A stretch of 21,735 nt of DNA, taken from an uncultured Clostridium sp. (GTDB lineage: Bacteria; Bacillota_A; Clostridia; TANB77; CAG-508). The stretch spans positions 1-21,735 of the forward strand of contig CANCZH010000027.1 in the NCBI GenBank assembly GCA_947382445.1. The letters are read 5' to 3'. A model generated the notes under the pieces. The model had not been told where the DNA came from. It worked only from the letters and a program-made list of their open reading frames with translations, and ran no database searches. The position numbers and the translations under genes were made by a program. Shown one piece after another: positions 6,723 to 14,864 of this stretch. Position 1 is the first letter of the stretch, and each line of letters begins with the position of its first letter.

Positions 6723-8570
6723 ATGAAAAAAAGTTTTATAGTTAGAATTGTTATAACTTTAATTTGTGCAATTTCGGCTTTTATAATTACTAAATTAAAT
6801 ATAAAGAATGTAGAAATTATTTCTATGATAGCATATATATTTGCATATTTAATTATAGGATTTGATGTTTTAAAAAAAGCTTTAAGAAATATTTTTCATG
6901 GAGAAATTTTTGATGAGAATTTCTTAATGCTTATTGCTACAATAGGAGCTATTTGTATAAAAGAGTTTCCAGAAGCAATTGCTGTTATGCTTTTATATCA
7001 AATAGGTGAAGAATTTCAAAGTATTGCAATTGGAAAGTCTAGAAATGCTATAAAAGAATTAATAAAAATAAAACCTGAATTTGCTAATGTTAAAAGAAAT
7101 GGTGAAATTATTCAGGTTAAGCCAGAAGATGTTGAAATTGGAGAAATAATTGTAATTAAATCAGGTGAAAAAGTTCCTTTAGATGGAAGAGTTGAAAAAG
7201 GAACATCAATGTTAGATACTAAAACAATAACAGGAGAATCTGTTCCTAGAAAAATAAATGAGCAAGAGTTAATATACAGCGGAAGTATAAACTTAAATGC
7301 AATTTTAGAGGTTAGGGTAACTAAAAAGTTTGAAGATTCTACTGTTAGCAAAATTTTAGAGTTAGTAGAAGAAGCAACTTCTAAGAAAGCTAAAACAGAG
7401 AAATTTATTACCAAGTTTGCTAAGTATTATACTCCAATAGTTTGCTTATTAGCACTTTGTTTAGCAATTGTTCCACCATTAGTTTTTAAACAAGAGTGGT
7501 TATCTTGGGTTTATAGAGCATTAGTATTTTTAGTAATTTCATGTCCTTGTGCTTTAGTTATTTCTGTTCCTTTAGGATTTTTTGGAGGAATAGGAGGAGC
7601 ATCTAAAAAAGGCATTTTAATTAAAGGAAGTAATTACTTAGAAAATTTATCTAAGGCGAGATATGCAGTTTTTGATAAAACAGGAACAATTACAAAAGGG
7701 GTTTTTGAAATACAAAAAATTGTACCAGTTGATATTTCAGAGGAGGAATTAATTAGAGTTGCAGCACATGGAGAAAAGTTTTCAAATCATCCAGTTGCAA
7801 TTTCTATAAGAAAAAAATATAAAGGAAAATATGATGAAGAAAAAGTTGAAAATTTAGAAGAAATTCCTGGAAAAGGTATAAAAGCTAAGATATTTTTTAA
7901 AGAAACTTTAATTGGAAATGCAAAATTGCTTAAAGATTATGATATTAAATTTAGAGAAATTAATGAAATCGGTACAATTATTTATATAGCTATTAATGGT
8001 GAATACAAAGGATATATTCTAATTTCAGATGAAATTAAATCTGAAGCTAAAAATTCTATTTTAGAATTGAAGAAAGAGAAGATAAAAGAAACAGTTATTC
8101 TTACAGGTGATGAAAGTAAAATCGCAAACCAGATAGCAAAGGAAGTTGGCGTAGATAGGTGTATAGGAGATTTATTGCCAGAGCAAAAATTAGAGAATTT
8201 AGAAGAAATTTTTAAAAATAAAAAAGATAATGAAAGAGTAATTTTTGTTGGTGATGGAATAAATGATAGCCCATGTTTAGCAAGAGCAGATATAGGTATT
8301 GCAATGGGAGGGATTGGTGCTGATAGTGCTATTGAGGCTGCGGATGTTGTTATTATGACTGATGAACTTACTAAAATTGCTGATGGGATAAAAATTTCAA
8401 AAAAGGCAATGAGGATAGTTAAGCAAAATATTGTTTTTGCTCTTACTGTAAAGATTCTAGTTTTAGCATTAGGTGCAATTGGAATTGCAAATATGTGGCT
8501 TGCTGTTTTTGCAGATGTTGGTGTTTCTATAATTGCAATATTAAATTCAATGAAAACTTTAAAAGTTTAA
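6723..8570 (+). CDS. cadA: Zn/Cd/Pb-exporting P1B-type ATPase (CadA/ZntA family)
   Basis: This 615-residue pump has every P-type ATPase landmark: TGES at 170-173, the metal-binding CPC (Cys274-Pro-Cys276) in the sixth membrane helix, phosphorylated Asp318 in DKTGT, the 'SNHP' nucleotide-site His356, 'TGD' at 461, and 'GDGINDSP' at 510-517. Lys577 in 'VKILVLALG' and Asp598 in 'FADVGVS' match the residues that mark the P1B-2 (Zn, Cd, Pb) group. It would expel divalent soft metals across the membrane using ATP. It is shorter than typical CadA (about 700) because the N-terminal HMA domain is encoded separately just upstream. The gap to the HMA gene is nine bases. The symbol is by family; zntA would be equally fitting. 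Confidence 0.93.
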   Translation: MKKSFIVRIVITLICAISAFIITKLNIKNVEIISMIAYIFAYLIIGFDVLKKALRNIFHGEIFDENFLMLIATIGAICIKEFPEAIAVMLLYQIGEEFQSIAIGKSRNAIKELIKIKPEFANVKRNGEIIQVKPEDVEIGEIIVIKSGEKVPLDGRVEKGTSMLDTKTITGESVPRKINEQELIYSGSINLNAILEVRVTKKFEDSTVSKILELVEEATSKKAKTEKFITKFAKYYTPIVCLLALCLAIVPPLVFKQEWLSWVYRALVFLVISCPCALVISVPLGFFGGIGGASKKGILIKGSNYLENLSKARYAVFDKTGTITKGVFEIQKIVPVDISEEELIRVAAHGEKFSNHPVAISIRKKYKGKYDEEKVENLEEIPGKGIKAKIFFKETLIGNAKLLKDYDIKFREINEIGTIIYIAINGEYKGYILISDEIKSEAKNSILELKKEKIKETVILTGDESKIANQIAKEVGVDRCIGDLLPEQKLENLEEIFKNKKDNERVIFVGDGINDSPCLARADIGIAMGGIGADSAIEAADVVIMTDELTKIADGIKISKKAMRIVKQNIVFALTVKILVLALGAIGIANMWLAVFADVGVSIIAILNSMKTLKV

Positions 8571-8577
8571 AGAATAA

Positions 8578-8808
8578 CATAATTAATTAAAATACTTACT
8601 TTTGATAGAAAATTTAATTATAATCAATAAATAAAGAGAATACAATTTTTTGCTCCTTGCTGCTCGCATTTGAAGAAGCTGTACAAAGCAAGCTTTTACA
8701 GCTTCTATTCAAAGCTTCGAAACAGCGCGTCGCTAAATAATTGTATTCTCTTTATTTATTTTTTATTGTTCTAAATACTATCAAAAGTAAGTATTTTAAT
8801 TAATTATG
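8578..8808. mobile_element. 231-bp nested palindrome, MITE-like element
   Basis: The 31-base outer arms (8578-8608 and 8778-8808) are perfect inverted repeats. Inside them, 17-base unpaired stretches on each side are followed by 22-base perfect inner arms (8626-8647 and 8739-8760). The 91-base core, visibly richer in G and C than its surroundings, has its own stem, GAAGCTGTA (8675-8683) with TACAGCTTC (8697-8705), and inside that AAAGC-AA-GCTTT. TAATTAATTA occurs at 8580-8589 and 8797-8806; being self-palindromic, it could be a target-site duplication as well as part of the arms. No coding potential is seen. It could instead act as a large hairpin or terminator for the upstream operon. The rest of 8571-8907 holds the galE promoter. 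Confidence 0.6.
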
Positions 8809-8848
8809 CTATTTTTTATAAAATTTTATATAAAAATGATGAAATTAA

Positions 8849-8877
8849 TTGAAATTTTTTCTTATATTTGGTATAAC
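8849..8877 (+). promoter_or_regulatory. Promoter for the galE-led envelope operon
   Basis: TTGAAA (8849-8854) and TATAAC (8872-8877) lie 17 bases apart. A perfect TATAAT overlaps just downstream at 8878-8883 but has no suitably placed -35. An AAAGGAGAG site precedes the galE start. Confidence 0.55.
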
Positions 8878-8907
8878 TATAATGTTAGTAAAGGAGAGTG
8901 ATTTTTA

Positions 8908-9909
8908 ATGTCAATATTAGTAACTGGTGGAACTGGTTATATAGGAAGTCATACAGCAATAGAATTATTAAAAAAAGGTGAAGACATAGTTATAGTTGAT
9001 AATCTTTCTAATAGTAAGATTGAAATGTGTGACAAAATAAAATTATTATCAGGAAAAGATTTTAAATTCTATAAAGTAGATTTATTAGATAGAGAAAACT
9101 TAGAAAAAGTTTTCAAAGAAAATGATATAAAAGAAGTAATCCATTTTGCAGGATTAAAAGCAGTTGGTGAATCTTGTGCAAAACCAATTGAATATTATCA
9201 TAACAATATTACAGGAACACTTATTTTAATAGACTTAATGAGAAAATATAATTGCAAAAAAATAGTTTTCAGTTCTTCTGCAACAGTATATGGAGACCCA
9301 GCAACTGTCCCAATCAAAGAAGATTTTCCATTATCTACAACAAACCCATATGGAAGCACAAAATTAATGATAGAAAGAATTTTGACAGATGTTCAAAAAT
9401 CAGACAATGAATGGTCTGTTATTCTACTTAGATATTTTAATCCAATTGGAGCACATGAAAGTGGAGAAATTGGAGAAAATCCAAATGGAATACCAAATAA
9501 CCTAATGCCATATATTAATTATGTAGCATGTGGGAAATTAGATCATTTAAATGTTTTTGGAAATGATTATGATACACATGACGGAACTGGTGTTAGAGAC
9601 TATATACACGTTGTTGACTTAGCTTTAGGACACTTAAAAGCAATAGATAAAGCAAGAGAAATCACAGGAGTTAAAGCATACAACCTAGGAACTGGAACAG
9701 GATATTCTGTTTTAGACATAGTAAAAGCATTTGAAAAAGCAAATGACATTGAGATAAAATATGAAATAACTGAACGTAGACCAGGAGATATTGCAGTTTG
9801 CTATGCAGATCCAACTAAGGCTAAAAATGAATTAGGTTGGGAAGCTACACGTGATTTAGAGCAAATGTGCAAAGACTCATGGAGATACACTAAAAACAAT
9901 ATAAAATAG
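8908..9909 (+). CDS. galE: UDP-glucose 4-epimerase
   Basis: A full-length 333-residue GalE (the E. coli enzyme has 338). The N-terminal Rossmann fold has the NAD-binding GGTGYIG at 7-13 and Asp31 in 'VIVDNLSNS'. The catalytic region shows '[10 protein letters not shown]' (Ser122-124) and Tyr148/Lys152 in 'NPYGSTK', the YxxxK pair of short-chain dehydrogenases. '[14 protein letters not shown]' and '[14 protein letters not shown]' are GalE signatures. It interconverts UDP-glucose and UDP-galactose (or the GlcNAc forms) in the cytoplasm. Heading the envelope operon, it probably supplies galactose-type sugar donors for surface polysaccharide rather than for galactose catabolism, as no galK or galT is nearby. 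The next gene starts eight bases after its stop. Confidence 0.96.
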   Translation: MSILVTGGTGYIGSHTAIELLKKGEDIVIVDNLSNSKIEMCDKIKLLSGKDFKFYKVDLLDRENLEKVFKENDIKEVIHFAGLKAVGESCAKPIEYYHNNITGTLILIDLMRKYNCKKIVFSSSATVYGDPATVPIKEDFPLSTTNPYGSTKLMIERILTDVQKSDNEWSVILLRYFNPIGAHESGEIGENPNGIPNNLMPYINYVACGKLDHLNVFGNDYDTHDGTGVRDYIHVVDLALGHLKAIDKAREITGVKAYNLGTGTGYSVLDIVKAFEKANDIEIKYEITERRPGDIAVCYADPTKAKNELGWEATRDLEQMCKDSWRYTKNNIK

Positions 9910-9917
9910 AGGTGAAG

Positions 9918-10961
9918 ATGAAGAAAGCTTTAAAAATTATTGGAATAATTTTATTAATATTAGTTATTTTAATAGTTATTTTAATAGGCTCAGCATATTT
10001 CTATATAAAAGGAAAAATAAATAAAATTAATTATGTACATATTGATACAGATAATTTAGAAATTTCTCAAACTTCAAAAGATGATTTAAGCAATTATAGA
10101 AATATTGCAATTTTTGGTATAGATAACAGAAATCAAGAAGAATACACTACATATGAAGCTGGAAATAACAGAACCGACTGCATAATAATAGCAAGTATTA
10201 ATAAAAATACAAATGAAGTTAAATTAGTTTCTGTTTATAGAGATACATTTGTTGATATTAATGGAAAAGGACTAGAAAATATAAATGAAGCATATTCAAT
10301 AGGTGGAGAACAATTAGCAATTGCAACTATTAATAGAAATTTTGATTTAAATATAACTGAATTTGTAGCAGCAAATTTTTTAGCAGTAGCAAATTTTGTT
10401 GACAGTATAGGTGGAATAGAATTAGATATTACAAAAGAAGAACTAAAATATATTAATGGATATATAAAAGGGGTAAAAGAAAATACAGGATTGTCAGCTA
10501 GTAATATTACAAAAGCAGGAAGACAAAATATTAATGGGGTTCAAGCTGTTGCATATTCTAGAATTCGTTATGATGGTGGAGACCATAAAAGAACAGAAAG
10601 AATGAGAACAGTTTTAACTAAATCTTTTGAGAAATTAAAAAGTAAAAGTATAACAGAATTAAATTCAATAGCAGATAAAATGCTACCAGAAATATATACT
10701 AATATTAGAACTAATGAAATATTTAGTATGATACCAGAGGTAATAAAATACAATATAGGTAAAACAGAAGGATGGCCATATAAAATTATTGATAAATCTG
10801 TTCAAAATAGATGGCATGGATTTCCATGTTCACTAGAAACAAATGTAGAACAACTACATAAATCTTTATTTCCTGATATTGAATATGAAGTTAGTGATAC
10901 TGTAAAAAATATTAGCAATCAAATAAAAGAGGTTTCAGGATATGATGAAAACAGTATTTAG
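9918..10961 (+). CDS. LytR-CpsA-Psr (LCP) family envelope polymer ligase
   Basis: About 347 residues. A signal-anchor membrane segment spans about 4-28. The LCP domain follows: 'RNIAIFGIDNRN', 'NNRTDCIIIASINKNTNEVKLVSVYRDTFVDI' with the conserved Arg/Asp residues that hold the lipid pyrophosphate, 'INEAYSIGG', and 'AVAYSRIRYDGGDHKRTERMRTVL' with the Arg-rich catalytic cluster. Such enzymes sit outside the membrane and transfer lipid-linked glycopolymers (teichoic acid or capsule) to peptidoglycan. The ATG at 9918 is preferred over a GTG two codons earlier because GAGGTGAAG, a strong ribosome binding site, overlaps that GTG. It overlaps the VanZ-like gene by 20 bases, so the two are translationally coupled. 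Confidence 0.92.
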   Translation: MKKALKIIGIILLILVILIVILIGSAYFYIKGKINKINYVHIDTDNLEISQTSKDDLSNYRNIAIFGIDNRNQEEYTTYEAGNNRTDCIIIASINKNTNEVKLVSVYRDTFVDINGKGLENINEAYSIGGEQLAIATINRNFDLNITEFVAANFLAVANFVDSIGGIELDITKEELKYINGYIKGVKENTGLSASNITKAGRQNINGVQAVAYSRIRYDGGDHKRTERMRTVLTKSFEKLKSKSITELNSIADKMLPEIYTNIRTNEIFSMIPEVIKYNIGKTEGWPYKIIDKSVQNRWHGFPCSLETNVEQLHKSLFPDIEYEVSDTVKNISNQIKEVSGYDENSI

Positions 10962-11409
10962 TAGTAGAATATTTTATTGTATATTAGTTATAATATGGAT
11001 AATTTTAGTATTTGCTTTTTCAAATCAAAACGGTGATAAATCTCAAGGTATGAGTGATATTATAACAGATAGAATTGTTAAAGTAGTTACTAAATTAAAT
11101 CCAGATATTAAATATAAAAGTGCCAAAGATACTACTAATTTTATAGTTAGAAAAATAGCACATTTTACAATTTATTTTATTGGAGGCATTTTAATATTTA
11201 ATTTTATAGATACATTTTCAATAAAAACAAAAAATAAATTATTGATAAGTATATTAATAGTTATCTTATATGCAGTTTCTGATGAATTACATCAATTGTT
11301 TATTTCAGAAAGAACTGCACAAATAAGGGATGTTTTAATTGATTCAACAGGAGCAATAATCGCAATATTTTTAATAAGTAGAATTAAGGGGGAAAAATGG
11401 AAGAGTTAG
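10942..11409 (+). CDS. VanZ-like membrane protein
   Basis: A 155-residue protein with four hydrophobic segments (about 10-27, 70-88, 97-113 and 132-147). It shows the VanZ-like pattern: 'FAFSNQNGDKSQGMS' after helix 1, 'RKIAHFTIYFIGG' leading helix 2, 'SDELHQLFISERTAQIRDVLIDSTGA' before helix 4. VanZ confers teicoplanin resistance in some enterococci, but most members of this family are envelope proteins of unknown role and this one sits between the LCP and Wzz-type genes. Nothing here implies glycopeptide resistance, since no vanH, vanA or vanX is present. Two adjacent ATGs (10942 and 10945) are possible starts. It overlaps both neighbours. Confidence 0.9.
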   Translation: MMKTVFSSRIFYCILVIIWIILVFAFSNQNGDKSQGMSDIITDRIVKVVTKLNPDIKYKSAKDTTNFIVRKIAHFTIYFIGGILIFNFIDTFSIKTKNKLLISILIVILYAVSDELHQLFISERTAQIRDVLIDSTGAIIAIFLISRIKGEKWKS

Positions 11410-12104
11410 ACTTAAAAGAAATCTTTGGAATTATTTGGGAAAAAAAGAAAATTATAATTGTATTCACACTAATATTAGTTGCTATTGCTACTATATATTC
11501 ATTTATTATTCAAACACCTAAATACAAATCAACAATATCTTTAATTTTGGCAAGATCAGAAAATTCAGAGGAAACTGCAACATCAGTAACAACAACAGAT
11601 ATTACTATAAATCAAAAATTAGTATCTACATATAGTGATATTGTAAAAAGAAAAAGTGTACTTAGACCAGTAATTGCAAATTTACAAATTGCAAATCTAA
11701 CAGAAGATGAATTAAAATCAAATGTTACAGTTACAGCAAAAGAAGATACAGAAGTAATAGAAATTACAGTATCAAATGAAAATCCAGAATATGCTGCTAA
11801 AATTGCAAACGAAATTGGAGCAGTTTTTTCTGAGAAAATAAAAGAAATATATAAATTGAATAACGTATATACTCTTGATTATGCAGAGCCAGATGATGTT
11901 CCATATAATATAAAGCCTATGAAATATATTATGATAGCATTTATTGGTGGACTATTTATCTCATGTGCTTGCATACTAGTAATGAGTCTATTTGATACTA
12001 CTGTTAAATCAGCAGAGGAAATAGAAAAATCATTAAAAATACCAGTAATTTCACAAATGCCATATTATGATGACTCAATAAAAAAAGGAGGTAAGAAAAG
12101 ATAA
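11397..12104 (+). CDS. Wzz/CapA-type polysaccharide co-polymerase and kinase activator
   Basis: This 235-residue protein has the Wzz layout: a short cytoplasmic N terminus 'DLKEIFGIIWEKKK', a membrane helix at about 18-39, an extracytoplasmic region of about 130 residues ('TPKYKSTISLIL...', 'LVSTYSDIVKRKSVLRPVI', 'ITVSNENPEYAAKIANEIG'), the proline motif 'YAEPDDVPYNIKP', a second helix at about 175-198, and a cytoplasmic tail 'SAEEIEKSLKIPVISQMP'. In Gram-positive bacteria this separate CapA/YwqC-type subunit controls polymer length and switches on the partner BY-kinase, encoded directly after it with a one-base overlap. It overlaps the VanZ-like gene by 13 bases. Confidence 0.93.
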   Translation: MEELDLKEIFGIIWEKKKIIIVFTLILVAIATIYSFIIQTPKYKSTISLILARSENSEETATSVTTTDITINQKLVSTYSDIVKRKSVLRPVIANLQIANLTEDELKSNVTVTAKEDTEVIEITVSNENPEYAAKIANEIGAVFSEKIKEIYKLNNVYTLDYAEPDDVPYNIKPMKYIMIAFIGGLFISCACILVMSLFDTTVKSAEEIEKSLKIPVISQMPYYDDSIKKGGKKR

Positions 12105-12805
12105 TGATAAAGAAAGAATTAATTGTTGCAAGAGATCCAAAAGCACCTATAAGCGAGAACTTTAGAGCTTTAAGAACAAACCTTCAATTTATGAATTCAT
12201 CAGAAGAGAACAAACAAGTATTATTAATTACATCAACTTTTCCAGGAGAAGGAAAATCTTGGGTTTCTGCTAATGTTGCAATAGCATTTGCACAAGCTGG
12301 AAAAAAGACTTGCATAGTTGATGTTGATTTACGTAAAGGTAGAACATATTCATTATTTAATGTTTCACCAACACCAGGAGTTTCAAATTATTTAACAGGT
12401 GTAAATGTTGATAAAGAAGTAAAAGAAATTTCTGAATTTATGCAAGAAACAGAATTACCTAACTTATATATTATTCCACCAGGAAATATACCACCAAACC
12501 CATCTGAATTATTAATTTCACCAAAAATGAAAAGGATGTTAGCAGAATTGAGAAATACAGTTGATGTTATTGTTTTAGATGGAACACCATGTGAATTAGT
12601 TACAGACTCAACAATTGTTTCAAGAATGGTTGACCAAACAATTATAGTTGTAGCACATAATTCAACTAAAATGGAAGACTTGAAAAAAACTCAAAGAGCA
12701 ATTGAAAATGCAGGTGGAAAAGTTACAGGAATAGTATTAAATAAAGTACCAGTATCGGCAAAAAAATATGGAGAAAAATATTATTATGGTAATAAAAGAG
12801 CGTAG
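12104..12805 (+). CDS. CpsD/CapB-type bacterial tyrosine kinase
   Basis: A 233-residue BY-kinase. The entry 'PISENFRALRTNLQFM' is typical of the family. Walker A is 'FPGEGKSWVSANVA' (Lys51, Ser52), with Trp where many members have Thr; Walker A' is 'CIVDVDLRKGR' (Asp73, Asp75); Walker B is 'VIVLDGTP' (Asp159). The C terminus ends with a short tyrosine cluster, Tyr222 and Tyr226-228 in 'KKYGEKYYYGNKRA', the autophosphorylation tail. It forms a ring with the Wzz-type protein at the membrane, and cycles of phosphorylation tune polymer synthesis; substrates such as UDP-sugar enzymes are also known in relatives. Dephosphorylation is presumably by the next gene product. Confidence 0.93.
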   Translation: MIKKELIVARDPKAPISENFRALRTNLQFMNSSEENKQVLLITSTFPGEGKSWVSANVAIAFAQAGKKTCIVDVDLRKGRTYSLFNVSPTPGVSNYLTGVNVDKEVKEISEFMQETELPNLYIIPPGNIPPNPSELLISPKMKRMLAELRNTVDVIVLDGTPCELVTDSTIVSRMVDQTIIVVAHNSTKMEDLKKTQRAIENAGGKVTGIVLNKVPVSAKKYGEKYYYGNKRA

Positions 12806-12820
12806 AAAGGAAAACAAAAG

Positions 12821-13579
12821 ATGATTGATTTTCATTCACATATTTTAGCAGGATTGGATGACGGAATAGCTACTTTTGAAGAATCTTTAATTGCAGTAAA
12901 AGAAGCTAGAAAGGCTGGATTTACTAAGATTATAGCAACTACTCATTACTATTCTGGCGATAATTTTATAGCTAATGAAGAAAAAAGAAAAATAGCTTTA
13001 AATGAGTTAAAAGAAAAAATAGATGGAATCCAAATATTTCTAGGAAATGAGATATATGTAAATAGACATATGGATGAACTAATTGAAAATAAAGAAGCTT
13101 CAACTATTAACAATTCTAAATATATATTGTTTGAAATACCACTTTATGACGAATACCAAGAATTGAAAAATGTTATAATAAATCTTATTTCAAAGGGATA
13201 TAAATTAGTTTTAGCACATCCTGAAAGATATAAAATTTTTCAAGATGACCCACGAAAATTAGAAGAATTAATAGACTTAGGAGTATATTTACAAGCAAAT
13301 TATTTAAGTATACTTGGATTTTATGGAAAAGAAGCAAAATCTACAGTAGAACTTTTATATAAGCATGATATGATTAGTTTTTTAGGAACAGATGCACATA
13401 AATCAGATAGATATTACCCAAGAGTTAGAGAAGCAATAGAAAAAATTATTTCAATAACTGGTGAAGAAAAATTTGAGGAATTGTCTAATTTGAATCCAGA
13501 GGCTGTATTAGAGAATAAAGAGTTAGATACAGTAGAATATTTTCCAATAGAAAAAAATTTTTTCGGAAAATATAAATAA
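12821..13579 (+). CDS. CpsB/YwqE-type PHP-family tyrosine-protein phosphatase
   Basis: A 252-residue soluble PHP-domain phosphatase that removes phosphate from the BY-kinase encoded just before it. The metal-binding motifs are present in order: 'DFHSHILAGLDDG' (His5, His7), 'IIATTHYYSG' (His42), 'FLGNEIYVN' (Glu79), 'LVLAHPERY', and 'SFLGTDAHKSD'. Family members use two or three Mn or other metal ions to hydrolyse phosphotyrosine. An AAAGGAAA site precedes the ATG, 15 bases after the kinase stop. A terminator follows at 13595-13629, so this ends the operon. Histidinol phosphatases share the fold, but the context and the 'HSHILAGLDDG' form are those of CpsB/YwqE. Confidence 0.93.
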   Translation: MIDFHSHILAGLDDGIATFEESLIAVKEARKAGFTKIIATTHYYSGDNFIANEEKRKIALNELKEKIDGIQIFLGNEIYVNRHMDELIENKEASTINNSKYILFEIPLYDEYQELKNVIINLISKGYKLVLAHPERYKIFQDDPRKLEELIDLGVYLQANYLSILGFYGKEAKSTVELLYKHDMISFLGTDAHKSDRYYPRVREAIEKIISITGEEKFEELSNLNPEAVLENKELDTVEYFPIEKNFFGKYK

Positions 13580-13594
13580 AATATAAGTAAAAGT

Positions 13595-13629
13595 AAAGCA
13601 TTTTTTTATATAAAAATGTTTTATTTTTT
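13595..13629 (+). terminator. Intrinsic terminator of the envelope operon
   Basis: AAAGCATTTTT (13595-13605) pairs with AAAAATGTTTT (13612-13622) over 11 positions with one G-T pair and a six-base loop, followed by a T run at 13624-13629. Confidence 0.75.
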
Positions 13630-13631
13630 GT

Positions 13632-13660
13632 TTGAAATTATCTATATTTACTGCTATAAT
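13632..13660 (+). promoter_or_regulatory. Promoter for the HAD-CYTH-peptidase E operon
   Basis: TTGAAA (13632-13637) and TATAAT (13655-13660) are 17 bases apart, and the -10 is preceded by TGC, giving an extended -10. It is a strong sigma-A promoter directly after the preceding terminator. Confidence 0.85.
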
Positions 13661-13697
13661 CTATGTATTCACTTAAACTAATAAAAGGGAGAAATAA

Positions 13698-14315
13698 ATG
13701 AGAATTGGAATAGATATAGATGATACAACCTTTTTTACAGTAAAATCAATGATTAAATATGGAGATATATTTGAAGAAGAAATCTCAGAAAAATCAGCTA
13801 ATAAAGATAAAATGGGCATGATAAAAAACAGGTACTACCTTAAAGAGTTATATGGTTGGGATGTAGAAACAAAGTTTCAATTTTTTGAGAAATATTATAA
13901 AAATGTGTTAGAAGAATGTACATTACTACCAAATGCTGATAAAGTAATTCAAAAATTAAAGAATGATGGAGATTCAATTCATTTTATTACAGCAAGATTA
14001 ATGAATATTAAAAAGTGTGATACAGAAGCAATTACTAAAAAGAGTTTAAAAAATTTTAATATTCCATATGATACTTTGAATTTACATATTGAAGATAAAT
14101 TAACTTTCTTTAAAGAAAATAAAATAGACTTATGTATAGAAGATAGTTATGAAACTTGTAGAGAAGCAACTGATAATGGAATAAAATCAATTTTGATGAC
14201 TACTAAAATGAATGAAGAAATTGATGCAGGAGATATTAAAAGAGTAAACAATTGGGATGAGATTTATGAAGAAATAACAAAATACAAAGAAAGGAATATT
14301 AAAAATGAAAACTGA
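13698..14315 (+). CDS. HAD-superfamily phosphatase, 5'(3')-nucleotidase-like
   Basis: A 205-residue HAD enzyme. Motif I is 'GIDIDDTTF' with nucleophile Asp6 and acid/base Asp8. Motif II is 'HFITAR' (Thr98). Lys134 in 'IEDKLTFF' fits motif III, and 'LCIEDSYE' (Glu148, Asp149) is motif IV. The helical insert at about 20-75, with 'FFEKYYKNVLEECTLLPNADKVIQKL', resembles the cap of the YqfW/NT5C-like nucleotidase group, which release phosphate from (deoxy)nucleotides. The substrate is not determinable from sequence. The last codons overlap the next gene by 11 bases. It leads the operon behind a strong promoter with a GGGAG site. Confidence 0.85.
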   Translation: MRIGIDIDDTTFFTVKSMIKYGDIFEEEISEKSANKDKMGMIKNRYYLKELYGWDVETKFQFFEKYYKNVLEECTLLPNADKVIQKLKNDGDSIHFITARLMNIKKCDTEAITKKSLKNFNIPYDTLNLHIEDKLTFFKENKIDLCIEDSYETCREATDNGIKSILMTTKMNEEIDAGDIKRVNNWDEIYEEITKYKERNIKNEN

Positions 14316-14838
14316 ATATGAAGTTAGAGTACTAGAAGTTGATACAGAAGAAATGATAAAGAAATTAGAAAAATTAGGTGCAACTAAAAATGGAGAATTT
14401 GATCAAAGAAGATATACATATGATTTAGATCCAAATGATCAATCTAAATGGATACGTTTAAGAACAAATGGAACAACAACAACTCTTACACTAAAAAATA
14501 TTGAAAATACTACAATTACTGGAACAAAGGAATTAGAGATAGAGGTTTCTAGTTTTGAAGATACAAAAGAATTATTAGAAAGAATAGGGTTCAAACCTAA
14601 AGCATATCAAGAAAATAAAAGAATACAGTATATTTTAGATGGAGTTGAACTCGATATAGATACATGGCCATTAATTCCTACATATATGGAAATTGAGGGA
14701 AACAGTGAAGAAGATGTAGAAAAAATTATTAAAAAATTAGACTTAGATAGAAATAAGATAACAACTTTAGATGTGAAAGCTGTTTATGATAAAAAATATG
14801 GAGTTGATATAGATAAAATACCACATCTAAAATTTTAA
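14305..14838 (+). CDS. CYTH-domain phosphohydrolase or cyclase-like protein
   Basis: A 177-residue CYTH (CyaB/thiamine triphosphatase) protein. The diagnostic ExExR begins the protein: Glu4, Glu6, Arg8 in 'TEYEVRVL'. Alternating charged strands of the triphosphate tunnel follow: 'KWIRLRTNG', 'TLTLKNIE', 'GTKELEIEVSS', 'NKRIQYILDGVELDIDTWP' and 'PTYMEIEGNS'. These proteins bind and usually hydrolyse inorganic or organic triphosphates with a metal; some members are class IV adenylate cyclases. Which reaction applies cannot be told here. It overlaps the HAD gene, and linking a nucleotidase-like and a triphosphate-handling enzyme suggests a nucleotide or phosphate clean-up role (inference). Confidence 0.88.
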   Translation: MKTEYEVRVLEVDTEEMIKKLEKLGATKNGEFDQRRYTYDLDPNDQSKWIRLRTNGTTTTLTLKNIENTTITGTKELEIEVSSFEDTKELLERIGFKPKAYQENKRIQYILDGVELDIDTWPLIPTYMEIEGNSEEDVEKIIKKLDLDRNKITTLDVKAVYDKKYGVDIDKIPHLKF

Positions 14839-14864
14839 TAAACAAAAGAAAGAGGTAATAAAAT

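Noticed and set aside
10942..11409. VanZ as a sign of glycopeptide resistance
   Set aside because: No vanH, vanA, vanX or vanRS genes accompany it, and VanZ-like proteins are widespread in Gram-positive envelopes without resistance.
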